Assembly (NCBI GenBank): GCA_965237445.1
Contig: OZ250142.1
Span: 992,001 to 1,056,000 of the forward strand
Length of the DNA: 64,000 bases
Source: G963668185 sp965237445
GTDB taxonomy: Bacteria; Chloroflexota; Dehalococcoidia; Lucifugimonadales; G963668185
Direction of reading: 5' to 3'
Position 1 is the first letter of the stretch; each line of letters opens with the position of its first letter. This document shows, one piece after another, positions 1 to 9,725 of this stretch. The translations under genes were made by a program, and so were the position numbers. The notes beneath the pieces are model-generated. The model saw nothing but the letters and a program-made list of their open reading frames with translations, searched no databases and was not told the origin of the DNA.

Positions 1-1628
1 TCCGTCCAGTACGTGTCCCTGGGATGGTTCACCACCTCGACGTTGATGCCGACCGCCGCTGCGCTCTCCTTGAAGGCCAGGGACATGTCCAGCAGCCCGC
101 CAGGCTCCATGGTATCGAGTGTTACGTCTATGCCGTCCGCGTATCCGGCGGCCGCCAGGTACTCCTTCGCCTTGTCAATGTCCTGGTCGACCTGTACCTG
201 GTCATCCCAGTAATACTGGTCCTGCAGCCCCACAGGGTGGTCGTTGGCAATGAAACCTGTCCCGAACAACGCCGCATCCTTCACGAACTGCCGGTCGTAT
301 GAGTACTGGACCGCCTTCCGCAGGTTCTTGTCATGGAAGACGCTGCCCGCCTCGATCAGGTCCGTCTCGTCCTTGCTGCCGGGGCGGATGTACATCCCGG
401 GCTCGCGATTGTCCATCGCCATGTTGCGGATCGACGCCGTGGGTATCTGCTTCACATAGATCCTACCGTGGTCTTCGAACCACTGGATCTGCGAGAGGTC
501 CTCGATGGAATTATAGTCGACGGCGCCGGCCCTGATGGCCTCCATCCTCGTCGTGACCTCCGGCATGTAGTAGATCACCAACTGGTCTACGTACGGCTTC
601 TCGCCCTCCCAGTAGTTGGAGTTGCGCACGTACGCAGTCTTCTCAGATGGGTTGTGGCTCACCTTCACAAATGGTCCGGATCCGCCGACGCTCCCGTCAA
701 TAATCTTGCTGAAATCTACGTGGGACGGCAGCACCCTTAGATGGTAGTCCGTCAGGTCTCGCGGGAACCCCGGGTTCGAACCATTCAGGTTGAATATCAG
801 CGTGCTCGCGTCAGGAGCCTCGATCGACTCCAGATACGACAGTGTGCTCTTGACCGGAGCCGAGCTCTCGGGCGTCAGCATCCGCTCGATCGAGTACTTG
901 ATGTCCTCAGCCTCAACGGCCTCACCGTCGTGGAATATCATGCCGGGACGTACCTTCATCGTGTACACCGACAACTCAGCGTTCGCCCCCCAGGACTCGA
1001 TGGTCTTGTTGACGAGGCCGCCATCAGGACCCACCTCAATTATCCCGTCAAACGCACGGTGGAAGTAGAACAGGTCGCCGCCGGCCCCAACTCCCATCTG
1101 GTCAGGGTTAAAGCTCAGGAAACCCGAAGTGGCAACGCTCAGCGTCCCACCGTGCTTCGGACCTGACATGCCCGGCTCCATCATCATCTCTTCCTCCGCC
1201 TCCTCGGGCATCGCCATCGACACGGCATCATCCACTGCCTGGCTGATCGCCTGCTCCATCATGGCCGCCATCTCTTCGTCGGACATCCCCTCGTCGCCCA
1301 TCATGGCCAACTGGTCGGCCAGCATCGCGCTCGAGTCCGCGACAGCACCCGCGATCATCGCGTTCACTTCGTCGGCGCTCAGTCCCGGATTCGCTGCCGC
1401 CATCGCAGCCACCTGCGCGGCGATCTGGTCGGACATCATCGCCGACAAGTCTTCCTCGGACATCTGCGACTCAGACATCGCTGACCTCACCGCGGCGGCA
1501 ATGTCTTCGGTACTCATCGCAGGCTCCGCCGGCTCAGGCTCCGCGCTGCCGCACGCCACAGCAACCATCGCCACCGCGGCTATGGCAACGGCAAGGAATC
1601 CTGCCACCCATAGCTTGCCTAGCTTCAT
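1..1628 (-). CDS. ABC transporter substrate-binding lipoprotein, family 5 (3' end off window)
   Basis: Extracytoplasmic solute-binding protein of the peptide/nickel/opine type (SBP_bac_5); the C-terminus lies beyond the left edge, leaving about 542 residues. The start ATG at 1628 follows a GGAGG-type ribosome site at 1633-1640. Residues 1-26 form a lipoprotein signal (hydrophobic stretch ending VAVAC, Cys26). The binding domain begins near residue 158 (KHGGTL) and shows typical features: FNLNGSNPGF, YVRNSNYWEG, and AVQYSYDRQFV near the C-terminal end. Between them, residues 27-157 are an unusual Met/Ala/Glu/Asp-rich spacer with repeated MSDEEMAAMM-like segments, predicted helical. Transporter permease genes would be expected to the left. 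The substrate cannot be told from sequence; family confidence is high. Confidence 0.9.
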   Translation of the reverse strand, partial: MKLGKLWVAGFLAVAIAAVAMVAVACGSAEPEPAEPAMSTEDIAAAVRSAMSESQMSEEDLSAMMSDQIAAQVAAMAAANPGLSADEVNAMIAGAVADSSAMLADQLAMMGDEGMSDEEMAAMMEQAISQAVDDAVSMAMPEEAEEEMMMEPGMSGPKHGGTLSVATSGFLSFNPDQMGVGAGGDLFYFHRAFDGIIEVGPDGGLVNKTIESWGANAELSVYTMKVRPGMIFHDGEAVEAEDIKYSIERMLTPESSAPVKSTLSYLESIEAPDASTLIFNLNGSNPGFPRDLTDYHLRVLPSHVDFSKIIDGSVGGSGPFVKVSHNPSEKTAYVRNSNYWEGEKPYVDQLVIYYMPEVTTRMEAIRAGAVDYNSIEDLSQIQWFEDHGRIYVKQIPTASIRNMAMDNREPGMYIRPGSKDETDLIEAGSVFHDKNLRKAVQYSYDRQFVKDAALFGTGFIANDHPVGLQDQYYWDDQVQVDQDIDKAKEYLAAAGYADGIDVTLDTMEPGGLLDMSLAFKESAAAVGINVEVVNHPRDTYWT

Positions 1629-1881
1629 GCTACCCTCCTCCTTGGTGTTAAGAGGCCTGCTTGATAAAGAGGCCTGCTTCCTAGTTCGGAAGTAGCCTAT
1701 CTGTTACTTCCAACACCGTCAAATCAGGCAACATCTCGGTCCAATGCCAGACCCGCATGGGCGACACACTCGCACAATCCACCGGCCGGTCCCTCTCAAA
1801 GAACTCTTACCCCATGGAGCTTGAACAGGCATGATGCCATGCAACTGTTCAGACTTCGTGACAAAGTCCGTACTTTTCTGG

Positions 1882-1982
1882 CCCTTCCCCAGTCTGCTGG
1901 GGAAGAGCCTGCCCCGAGTCCCTCGAGGGGTTGGGATGGGGTAGGAGCCGCGAACGCCGAACGAGCCTCGCCAACTCAGAAC
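1882..1982 (+). repeat. Interspersed GC-rich repeat, copy 1
   Basis: Begins with a hairpin, CTTCCCCAG-TCTG-CTGGGGAAG (1884-1905), followed by GCCTGCCCCGAGTCCCTCGA and GGGATGGGGTAGGAGCCG. The first 60 bases recur almost exactly, inverted, at 59414-59477. The second half (GGGATGGGGTAGG to AACTCAGAAC) recurs at 2620-2674. It is non-coding and intergenic. The rest of the 1629-1881 spacer holds only the upstream region of the binding-protein gene, with no promoter I can assign. Confidence 0.7.
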
Positions 1983-2518
1983 AGCTACCCCGCCGGTCTA
2001 CTGCTCCATGTCCATTGAGAATGTCAATGGCTGTCTAAAGCAGTGTGCCTGTAGTGGTCCAGCGCGACGTTCCTCCGAACGCTAGCCTTGTTCCCATTGC
2101 CTCCCAAACCTTGGATAACCACAGTCTTCGGCGCACATCGCCTACTTGGGTGACAAGCATCACGCTGTCATGCAACGATTCAGCAATGAGAGGATCAAGC
2201 CCGTTCGTGGTGAGCCGTTCGGCAAACTCACGAGACCCCTGTCGATCCGCAACAGGCGTCGATTCAGGTCAGGGCCGTCACTTCGCCACACGTCTAACAG
2301 ACCTAACGTCTCACGGAGTCCGAACTGTTACATCTGAGCCTGTCTCAAAAGGCCGTATCGAGGGAGTCCAGAGGGACACCTCCCTCTGGCAGGGGGTCTG
2401 GGGGATGTTCCCCCAGATACAAGACCTACCGAGGGTGGGCGGGTGGGACCGAGGCGTTTGTGCTCTTGAGACATGCTCTAACTGGGAGTCCCAGCCAGTT
2501 AGTTGTGAGCCTCTCAAG

Positions 2519-2674
2519 CAGCCTGCTCCGAGTCCTTCGAGGGGCCTTCTTCCACCGTTCCGTTCGTCCTGACTCCGCCGTGAGCCTGTCGAAGGGGCAT
2601 GCCAATGGGGCTGTTCGAAGGGCTGGGATGGGGTAGGAGCCGAGGCCGCCGAACGAGCCTCACCAACTCAGAAC
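2519..2674 (+). repeat. Interspersed GC-rich repeat, interrupted copy
   Basis: Bases 2519-2545 match the CCTGCCCCGAGTCCCTCGAGGGG part of the copy at 1882, and 2620-2674 match its second half. They are separated by about 75 bp containing GAGCCTGTCGAAGGGG, itself a common genomic-repeat word. This looks like a nested insertion of one repeat in another. The stretch from 1983 to 2518 holds no recognisable gene. Confidence 0.55.
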
Positions 2675-2706
2675 ATATACTAGCCTATGCGAACGCTTGC
2701 ACTACC

Positions 2707-3137
2707 CGAACTGTCGTGCTAACATTTGTGCATGATCACTACGGACCAGTTCAACCGCGCGGCAATCACGGCCGTCGCAGGTGCGTTCCCTGCAAACACC
2801 CCGGTGGCCGCTTTTGTCCGGTTTTGGCCGCTAATTTTAGTCCTGCGACCGCTCGTCAGGTTCGCATTGGCCGCTCTTGGCCTTTTCATGCGGACACTCT
2901 TGGCCGCCTGGGGAGTCCTTTGCAATTACCCGTGGTCCGGGAGTCTGTGCCGCTCTCGATACGCGGCCTCGCCTTGGCTGCCCCGCACCACGAATAGAAG
3001 GCACGCGGCCCGTGTTCCATTCGTGTTCCATTTCGGCTCCGAAGGTGTTCCGATTAGGTTCCAATCGTGTTCCGAAGCGGTCCCGCAAATCACCCCGGTC
3101 CAGCTACGAAACGGAACATAATGGAACATAATGGAAC
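2707..3137 (-). repeat. Word-periodic intergenic element A (GTTCC/GGAAC type)
   Basis: On the + strand GTTCC occurs at 3014, 3025, (GCTCC at 3036), 3047, 3058 and 3069, an exact 11-bp period. GGAAC occurs at 3113, 3123 and 3133, an exact 10-bp period, preceded 10 bp earlier by GCTAC at 3103 (GTAGC in element orientation). The far end has TAACAT at 2720-2725, exactly 6 bp before an ATG at 2732, and a GTGCTAAC/CGAAC block shared with elements B, C and D. An ORF from that ATG runs to 3121 (129 codons) but its frame across the arms does not match the other elements, so I do not call it a gene. Confidence 0.75.
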
Positions 3138-3316
3138 ATATTTTTCCGAATGCCGCTCCGGAGAGGCTGGAAATGAGGGTTCACAAAGCCCCCGGAATGG
3201 CAAGAGAGACCGCCATATCCAGTCGGAGCGGTTGCCACAAACTACGCACCTCCCGGATCAGGTGGAGCGCAAGTTTTCCCGAAGTAGGCCGGGCGGGAGT
3301 CCGGCCAGGAACTACC

Positions 3317-4258
3317 CTAGTTCAGAAGGCCAAGCTTTCGAAGAATCGGCGGCAGCGCCTGCTTCTCGTCTTCGGTCAGCTCTCTCATCGGCCGGGACAT
3401 CGTCCCATGCTCGATGACACCGAGAATCGCGAGCGATGCCTTCATGGACGCAACGTTGTTCGAGTTCGCGCTACCACCCTTAGCCACGTTCTGCAGCGCT
3501 CCTGAGGCGAGCAGAATCTCGTCGCACCGCTGCGCCGTCTCCTCGTCGCCGGCTGATCCGGCCTCCCAGCCCTTGACCGATACCGCCGGCAGCAGGTTCG
3601 CGATGCCCGGGATCACTCCGTGCACCCCGATGGCGCGGGCAACGCCTATCCGGTGAGTACTCCCAATGAATCGGTACAGGTTCGCGCCGCTCTCGGCAAT
3701 ACGCGTGTTCAGCTCGGCGAGCGCCTCGCCGCCCCCGGAGCTGTCCTTGATCCCCACAACGGCGCCCTCCTCGGCAAGCTTTGCCACCGTTGCCGGAGCC
3801 ACTGCCGTCTTCACCGTCTGCGGAATGTTGTAGACCCACAGCGGCGCATCCAGCGTGTCTCTGATATACCGGTAGTGGTCCAGCAGCTCGTCCTGGCCGC
3901 TCGGATAATAGTAGGGAGGCGTGGCCGCCACGCCCGTGGCGCCGCTCTCCCTGGCCGACAGGCCAAGTCGCACCGTAGCGTCCGTAGCCGGCCCCGACAC
4001 GTTCGCGATAACCGGAACCCGGCCGTTCACTTCTTCCACAACCGCCTCGATGCTCCGAAGCCGCTCAGAGTCGGTGAAGTTCGCAAACTCGCCTGTCGTG
4101 CCCGACGCCCAGATGCCGTGCACACCGGCGCTTAGAAGATGGTTGACCAGCCGGCGAAGCGAGCCAATGTCCTGATCGCCGCCGGGCATCAGCGGCGTCA
4201 GGATCGGCACGACTACCCCTTCGAATGTGTCTCCGTTCTGACTTGCAGTTGGGACCAT
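3317..4258 (-). CDS. DapA-family Schiff-base aldolase/lyase
   Basis: A 313-residue class I aldolase of the dihydrodipicolinate synthase / N-acetylneuraminate lyase family. Visible marks: SGTTGEF near residue 53 (the GTTGE loop), the TPPYYY tyrosine region near 136, YNIP, and the Schiff-base lysine in GIKDSS near 172. The length is normal. It is the last gene of the minus-strand Mo-hydroxylase operon; its ribosome site (AGGAGG) lies inside the final Gly codons of the preceding small gene, with a 3-bp gap. The family covers pyruvate-forming aldolases, dehydratases and decarboxylating enzymes, so the context suggests catabolism of a compound oxidised by the hydroxylase, not lysine synthesis. The substrate is unknown. 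Confidence 0.9.
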   Translation of the reverse strand: MVPTASQNGDTFEGVVVPILTPLMPGGDQDIGSLRRLVNHLLSAGVHGIWASGTTGEFANFTDSERLRSIEAVVEEVNGRVPVIANVSGPATDATVRLGLSARESGATGVAATPPYYYPSGQDELLDHYRYIRDTLDAPLWVYNIPQTVKTAVAPATVAKLAEEGAVVGIKDSSGGGEALAELNTRIAESGANLYRFIGSTHRIGVARAIGVHGVIPGIANLLPAVSVKGWEAGSAGDEETAQRCDEILLASGALQNVAKGGSANSNNVASMKASLAILGVIEHGTMSRPMRELTEDEKQALPPILRKLGLLN

Positions 4259-4261
4259 TCT

Positions 4262-4525
4262 TCAGCCTCCTCCTATCGCCGGCAGGAAGTGCACCTCGCT
4301 GCTCTCCCCCACCTTCTCCAGCAACCCCAGCGGCGTAATCTCGCCATCAACCGCCACAGCGACGTTCGGCTTGATCCGGAAGTTCTCCACAAGGCGGTCC
4401 TTGATTCCCGGGTACTCCGCCTCCAGGTTGTCGACAACCTGCCTAACCGTGGATCCCGTCACCTCAACACGGTCTTTACCGCCGGTCAGAGGCTGCATTA
4501 ACGAAGGGACGAAGACGAGGGCCAT
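4262..4525 (-). CDS. MoaD/ThiS-like small beta-grasp protein
   Basis: About 87 residues ending in a Gly-rich tail (PAIGGG), the hallmark of ubiquitin-like sulfur carriers of the MoaD/ThiS family. I chose ATG 4525 (MALVFVPSLM) over the in-frame upstream codon at 4561, because 4525 follows the preceding gene's stop by four bases and gives the normal family length. Core segments VTGSTVRQVVDNLEAEYPG and a VAVAVDG-type strand fit the fold. Its place between a molybdenum hydroxylase subunit and an aldolase suggests a role in molybdopterin supply or sulfuration of this enzyme, but tungsten-enzyme or thiolation roles are equally possible. Confidence 0.8.
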   Translation of the reverse strand: MALVFVPSLMQPLTGGKDRVEVTGSTVRQVVDNLEAEYPGIKDRLVENFRIKPNVAVAVDGEITPLGLLEKVGESSEVHFLPAIGGG

Positions 4526-4529
4526 TGGA

Positions 4530-6792
4530 CTATCCCGTACCGTTGCCGAGCGCTTCCACAATAGACCCGGGGCTCATCGGCAGCTTCGACATCCGGACTC
4601 CCGTCGCCCCGGCGACGGCATTCGCTACCGCGGCAAGCGGAGACACGATCGAAGCTTCGCCCACACCTCGCACCCCAAACGGATGACCAGGATTTGGTAC
4701 CTCCACGATCACCGTGTCGATCATCGGCAGATCCAGCGAGATCGGCATCCGGTAGTCCAGGAAGGTGCCGTTGGCAAGATCGCCGTCGTCCCTGTAATAA
4801 TACTCCTCGTTCAACGCCCACCCGATGCCCTGCACGCTTCCTCCCTGCATCTGGCCTTCAACGTAGCTCGGATGTATAGCCTTCCCCGCGTCCTGCGCCA
4901 TCGTGAACCTCAGGACTTCCACCTTCCCCGTCTCCGGGTCGACCTCTACGTCCGCAATAGACCCGGCGAAAGACCCGCCGACGCCGCGCGGGTTCACCGA
5001 AGCCCTTCCGACGATGGGTCCCTCCCGTGGCATCCATCTGCTCGGAGACCTCCGTCAAGGTCATGCTCAACTCAGAATCGGACTTGGAACGCACCTCCCC
5101 GTCCACGTACTCCACTGAGTAGCCATCCACGTCCCAAATCTTGGCGGCCCGCTCGATCATCTGCCGCTTGACGTCCTGAGCGGCTTCGTACGCCGCCCAA
5201 CCCGTTGCGAACGTCGTGCGGCTGCCGTCCGACTGGGCCGTGTATCCAACCGAGTCGGTATCTGCGACCTGGGGGTTGATCCGCATGACGTCCACGCCAA
5301 GCACCTCAGCGGCCTGCATGGCAATCGACGTCCTGGTACCGCCGATATCCGCAGACCCCTCAACGAGGTTCATCGTACCGTCTGCGGTAACGGCGATGGT
5401 GCAGGCGGAAGGCTCTCCGATGTTGAACCAGAATCCGACAGCGACTCCTCTACCTTGATTCTCGCCATCAAGCGGCGCACTGTAGTGCGGATGGTTCTTG
5501 AGGGCTTCCAGCACCTCCACGCAGCCGATCCTGGGGAAGGGCGGTCCTATAACCCGCTTGGTGCCTTCCTTGGAGGCGTTCTTGATCCGGAAGTCCAGTC
5601 TGTCCATCCCGACCTTGTCAGCCAATTGGTCAACGAGCTGTTCGATCGCGAAGGCCGCCATCGGGGCGCCAGGTGCCCTGTAAGCCGCCGTCTTGGGCTT
5701 GTTCACGACCACGTCATACCCATCGACAACTGCGTTGCCCACGTCGTAAGCAGCGAAAACTGTCATTGCTCCAGCGATCACGAGAGAACCCGGGAACGCG
5801 CCGGCCTCGTATGCCATATAAGCTTCGGCGGCGGTGATTTTGCCCTCCCTGTTCGCTCCTATCTTCGCCTTGATGTACGAGCCGGGCGTTGGCCCGGTGC
5901 CTTCGAAGACCTCTTGGCGATTCATCACGATCTTCACCGGGCGGCCTGTCTTGCGAGAGAGCAGCGCAGCGACGGGCTCCAGGTAGATTTCGGTCTTTCC
6001 GCCGAACCCTCCTCCGATCTCAAGGGTAGTGACTTTCACTCTTGACACCGGGAGACCTAAAATCTCCGCCGTCCGGTCCCTGACCAGGAAGCCGCCTTGG
6101 GTGCTGCACCAAACAAGCACGCGGCCGTCTTCGTTCCACAGCACAGTGCACGGATGCGGCTCGATGTATCCTTGATGAACGGTCTTGGTGTAGAACTCAC
6201 CCTCCACCACTTCATCTGCCTCGGCGAATCCCTCTTCGATATCGCCAAGCTCCTGCCGGAAGTGTTCGGCGACATTACTGACCTTGTCGGTCTGCTCGCC
6301 GAGGGACTTCGTCTTAAGGTCATCATGAAGTATCGGGGCATCGTCCAGCATGGCCTCGGGCGCCGTCAGGACCGAAGGCAAGACCTCATAGTCCACATCG
6401 ATTAATGCCAGGGCCTCCTCCGCAACATGAGGACTGACGGCCGCCACACTAGCTATGGCGTGGCCCACATACCATGCTTTCTTGTCAGCCAGGATGTTGT
6501 CGCGCTTGTACTTGATGCCACGGTCGTCACTGGCCGGCAAGTCGGAGGCGGTTACCACTGCCTTAACGCCCGGAAGCGCTTCCGCACGAGACGTATCGAT
6601 AGACCTGATGTTGGCGTGAGCGTGCGGGCTCCGCAGAATCTTGCCGTGGAGAGTGCCGTTAGCCTGAAAGTCCGCACCGTACTTAGCCCGCCCGGTTACC
6701 TTGTCGGCGCCGTCGTGCCTCACGGGACGCGAGCCCAGAACATTGTACTCGCCTGTCCGCAACACTATGTTTGGCTCGTACGTAGTTGTCAT
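4530..6792 (-). CDS. Molybdenum hydroxylase large subunit, second copy, frameshifted
   Basis: Xanthine dehydrogenase / aldehyde oxidase-type molybdopterin subunit, close paralogue of the intact gene at 6905-9199. The reading frame opens at ATG 6792 (MTTTYEPNIVL; GGAGAGGAG five bases upstream; a GTG at 6798 is less likely). It carries the GGGFGGK motif and an AYRAPG segment, then leaves frame after MDATGG near 5016-5030, in a GGGAGGG run. The remaining residues continue in the next frame from 5033 to 4530 and contain the catalytic GVGEAS glutamate. Removing one G restores alignment with the paralogue (TGGPIVGRASV). Either a real lesion or a one-base sequence error. Total about 753 residues if repaired. 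Confidence 0.85.
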
Positions 6793-6904
6793 ACTCACTC
6801 CTCTCCAACGTACGAAGGCGACCCAACGGCCGCCTTCGCTTAGTTCTCCTAACGGATTCGCACTATTTCGTGCGGCCGCTTTGCCACCCGATTGGGTTGG
6901 CGCA

Positions 6905-9199
6905 TTACGTTCCGTTGACCTCCTGGACAGCCTCTGTCACAGCCACAGGATTCATGGGCAGGTGTGTCAATCTAACCCCTGCCGCTTGATGGATTGCGTT
7001 GGCAAGCGCCGCCGGTGGCGGAACGATGGACGCCTCGCCCACCCCACGTACCCCAAACGGGTGTCCCGGGTTCGGCACCTCTACAATTACCGTGTCGATC
7101 ATCGGCAGATCGAGCGACGTCGGCATTCGATAGTCCAGGAAGGTGCTGTTGGTCATCCGGCCATCATCACTGTAGAAGTACTCTTCGTTAAGGCCCCAGC
7201 CTATGCCCTGAGCGCTGCCCCCCTGAATCTGCCCTTCTACGTAGCTGGGATGTATCGCCTTGCCCGCATCCTGGAATGCCGTGAATCTGAGGACTTCAAC
7301 TTTGCCGGTTTCGGGGTCCAACTCAACATCAACGATGTTGCCAGCGAATGAGCCGCCCACACCCTTTGGATCAACTGACGCGCTGCCTACAACCGGCCCT
7401 CCGGTCTCAGCTAGCCGGGAGGCCAGTTCCTTGAATGACATGCTCAATTCTGGATCAGCCTTCGAGCGCACTACACCGTCTGCATACTCGATCGAGTCCT
7501 CATCCACGTCCCAGATGGCCGCCGCCCTTGCTATCAACTGCCGCTTCACGTCTTGAGAAGCTTCGTGGGCTGCCCAGCCTGTAGAGAAAGTAACGCGGCT
7601 CCCGCCGGTCACGGCTGTATAGCCAACCGAGTCGGTATCGGCCACTGATGGCCGCACGTCTTCGGCGTCTATTCCAAGTACTTCAGCAGCCTGCATCGCC
7701 AACGAGGCACGGGTCCCTCCAATATCCGTCGATCCTTCAATCAGGTTGATCGTGCCGTCTGGGTTGACCGTGACGTCGCAGCTGGAGGCCATTCCGGCAT
7801 TGAACCAGAACCCCACGGCGACGCCTCGGCCGCGATTGGGGCCTTCAATTGCCGTCTCGTAGTGGGGATGGTCGCGCATGGCTTCAAGGACTTCCACCAG
7901 CCCAATTCGCGGGAACACTGGGCCGTCCGCCATGCGAGTGCCTTCCTTGGAAGCGTTGTTCAGCCTGAACTCTATTGGGTCCATGCCGAGAGCTTCTGCC
8001 AGTTCGTCGACGACCGATTCCGTAGCAAAAGACGCGTTGGTGGATCCTGGCGCTCTGTAGGCAGCGGTCTTGGGTTTGTTCACAACCACATCGTATCCAT
8101 CCACGAGCACATTGGGGATGTCATAGGCCGCTAACACGCATCGCGCGCCGGCCCCAACAGGGGAACCCGGAAATGCGCCGGCCTCAAATGCCAGGTAAGC
8201 GTGTGCGCCGGTGATCTTCCCGGCGTTTGTGGCGCCCATCTTCATCTTCATGTAGGAACCCGGTGTGGGGCCTGTGCCCTCGAACACGTCGGCCCGGCTC
8301 ATCACCATCTTGACCGGGTGGCCGCTCTTTCGAGAGAGCAGCGCGGCCACTGGCTCCAAGTAGACGTTTATCTTGCCGCCAAAGCCGCCGCCGATCTCCA
8401 TCGGGGTCACTTTGATCTTCGATTCCGGCAGGCCAAGGATCTGCGCCATAGATGACCGCACAGTGAATGCACCCTGGGTGCTGGTCCAGACGTGAAGGCG
8501 GCCGTCTTCGTTCCAAAGTGCCGTACAGGGATGCGGTTCGATGTAGCCTTGGTGGACAGTTTCTGTGGTGAATTCCTTTTCGATCACCACGTCAGCTTCA
8601 GCTAGGCCACTGTCGAGGTCACCTAGAACGTGTTGGAAATGGCTGGCGATGTTGCTGGGCCTGTCCCCGGTCTCTCCAAACTCCTCGGTCCTGAGGTCGT
8701 CATGGAGAACGGAGGCATCATCTGCCATGGCTTCCTTGGCGTTCAGGACAGCGGGAAGTGCCTCGTACTGCACGTCGATCATCCCGATCGCCTCGCCAGC
8801 AACGTGAGCGTTGGCAGCGGCTACGCCTGCAACCACATGGCCTCTATACAGGACTTTGCCAGAGGCCAGTACGTTGCCCCGCATAAACTTGATGTTCCCG
8901 GTTGTCTCCCCAAGATCAATCAGACCCTCAGGTCCGCCTCGCGCAAAGTCAGCAGCCGTCGCAACCGCCTCGACGCCCGGCAACGCTTCCGCCCTAGAAG
9001 TGTCTATAGACTTGATTCGAGCGTGTGCGTGCGGGCTCCTGAGAACCGCGCCGTGGAGCAGCCCAACGGTACTGAAATCAGCGCCGTATTTCGCGCGGCC
9101 CGTAACCTTGTCCGCTCCGTCATGCCGGACGGGACGCGTACCGATCACGCGGTACTTACCGGTCTCCAGCACCATGTTTGGCTCGTATGTGGTGGTCAT
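6905..9199 (-). CDS. Molybdenum hydroxylase large (molybdopterin) subunit
   Basis: A 764-residue catalytic subunit of the xanthine dehydrogenase / CO dehydrogenase / aldehyde oxidase superfamily. The N-terminal domain starts at GTRPVRHDGADKVTGRAKYG; then EIGGGFGGK (Mo-cofactor region), AAYRAPGS, and the C-terminal GVGEAS with the catalytic Glu. The AYRCSFR loop of true form I CO dehydrogenase is absent, so CO is not the obvious substrate; hydroxylation of an aldehyde, N-heterocycle or aromatic acid is more likely. ATG 9199 has a GGGGG-type site seven bases upstream. It is followed after 112 bp by a second, frameshifted copy, so one set of electron-transfer subunits may serve two catalytic subunits. 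Confidence 0.93.
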   Translation of the reverse strand: MTTTYEPNMVLETGKYRVIGTRPVRHDGADKVTGRAKYGADFSTVGLLHGAVLRSPHAHARIKSIDTSRAEALPGVEAVATAADFARGGPEGLIDLGETTGNIKFMRGNVLASGKVLYRGHVVAGVAAANAHVAGEAIGMIDVQYEALPAVLNAKEAMADDASVLHDDLRTEEFGETGDRPSNIASHFQHVLGDLDSGLAEADVVIEKEFTTETVHQGYIEPHPCTALWNEDGRLHVWTSTQGAFTVRSSMAQILGLPESKIKVTPMEIGGGFGGKINVYLEPVAALLSRKSGHPVKMVMSRADVFEGTGPTPGSYMKMKMGATNAGKITGAHAYLAFEAGAFPGSPVGAGARCVLAAYDIPNVLVDGYDVVVNKPKTAAYRAPGSTNASFATESVVDELAEALGMDPIEFRLNNASKEGTRMADGPVFPRIGLVEVLEAMRDHPHYETAIEGPNRGRGVAVGFWFNAGMASSCDVTVNPDGTINLIEGSTDIGGTRASLAMQAAEVLGIDAEDVRPSVADTDSVGYTAVTGGSRVTFSTGWAAHEASQDVKRQLIARAAAIWDVDEDSIEYADGVVRSKADPELSMSFKELASRLAETGGPVVGSASVDPKGVGGSFAGNIVDVELDPETGKVEVLRFTAFQDAGKAIHPSYVEGQIQGGSAQGIGWGLNEEYFYSDDGRMTNSTFLDYRMPTSLDLPMIDTVIVEVPNPGHPFGVRGVGEASIVPPPAALANAIHQAAGVRLTHLPMNPVAVTEAVQEVNGT

Positions 9200-9209
9200 A
9201 TTAAACCCC

Positions 9210-9686
9210 CTAGGCGCTCATCCGACCTGCAGCATCCATCACCGCTCTGATGATTTTGTCGTACCCAGTGCAACGGCAAAGGTTGCCCGCCAGCCACTCA
9301 CGAATGCGGTATTCGGACGGATTGGGCTCTTTCTCCAGCAGGGCCTTCGAGGCCACAATGAATCCGGGCGTGCATATCCCGCATTGCAACGCAGCATTCT
9401 CCAGGAACGCCTGCTGGATCGGGTGCAGCCCGGAAGGTGTGGCCACACCTTCGATTGTGGTGATGTCGCGGCCTTCTGATTCGACGCTGAGAACCAGGCA
9501 CGAGTCAACAATGCGGCCGTCCATTATGACGGTGCAGGCTCCGCAGTTCCCGTCGTTGCACCCTTCCTTGGTTCCAGTTAACTGGAGGACGTCTCGAAGG
9601 CTTTCCAGCAAACTCTGCCTCGGTTCGCAAAGGAAGTCCACTTCCTCGCCGTTGATTCTTGTCTGTACATAGGTCTTGGCGGGCAT
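9210..9686 (-). CDS. Molybdenum hydroxylase small subunit, 2x[2Fe-2S]
   Basis: A 158-residue iron-sulfur subunit that passes electrons from the Mo centre to FAD. The N-terminal plant-ferredoxin-type cluster is in GCNDGNCGACTV with a later Cys (DSCLVL); the C-terminal four-helix cluster is in QCGICTPG and NLCRCTGY. The length matches the CoxS/XdhC-like family. ATG 9686 is preceded by GAGAGGA. It lies between the FAD subunit (39 bp upstream) and the large subunit (10 bp downstream), which fixes the operon order medium-small-large. Confidence 0.96.
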   Translation of the reverse strand: MPAKTYVQTRINGEEVDFLCEPRQSLLESLRDVLQLTGTKEGCNDGNCGACTVIMDGRIVDSCLVLSVESEGRDITTIEGVATPSGLHPIQQAFLENAALQCGICTPGFIVASKALLEKEPNPSEYRIREWLAGNLCRCTGYDKIIRAVMDAAGRMSA

Positions 9687-9725
9687 GTATTGTCCTCTCT
9701 CTGAATCCGTCTAATTGTCGACGCG

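Noticed and set aside
2726..3131. ORFs of 84-131 codons across element A
   Set aside because: Three or more overlapping frames are open on both strands because of the repeat, and the frame is not shared with elements B, C and D. Treated as part of the element.
3012..3140. CRISPR-like array
   Set aside because: The periodic unit is only 10-11 bp with no spacers, and no cas genes are present.
6905..9199. CO dehydrogenase (CoxL) identity for the large subunit
   Set aside because: The AYRCSFR active-site loop is absent; AYRAPGS is found instead.
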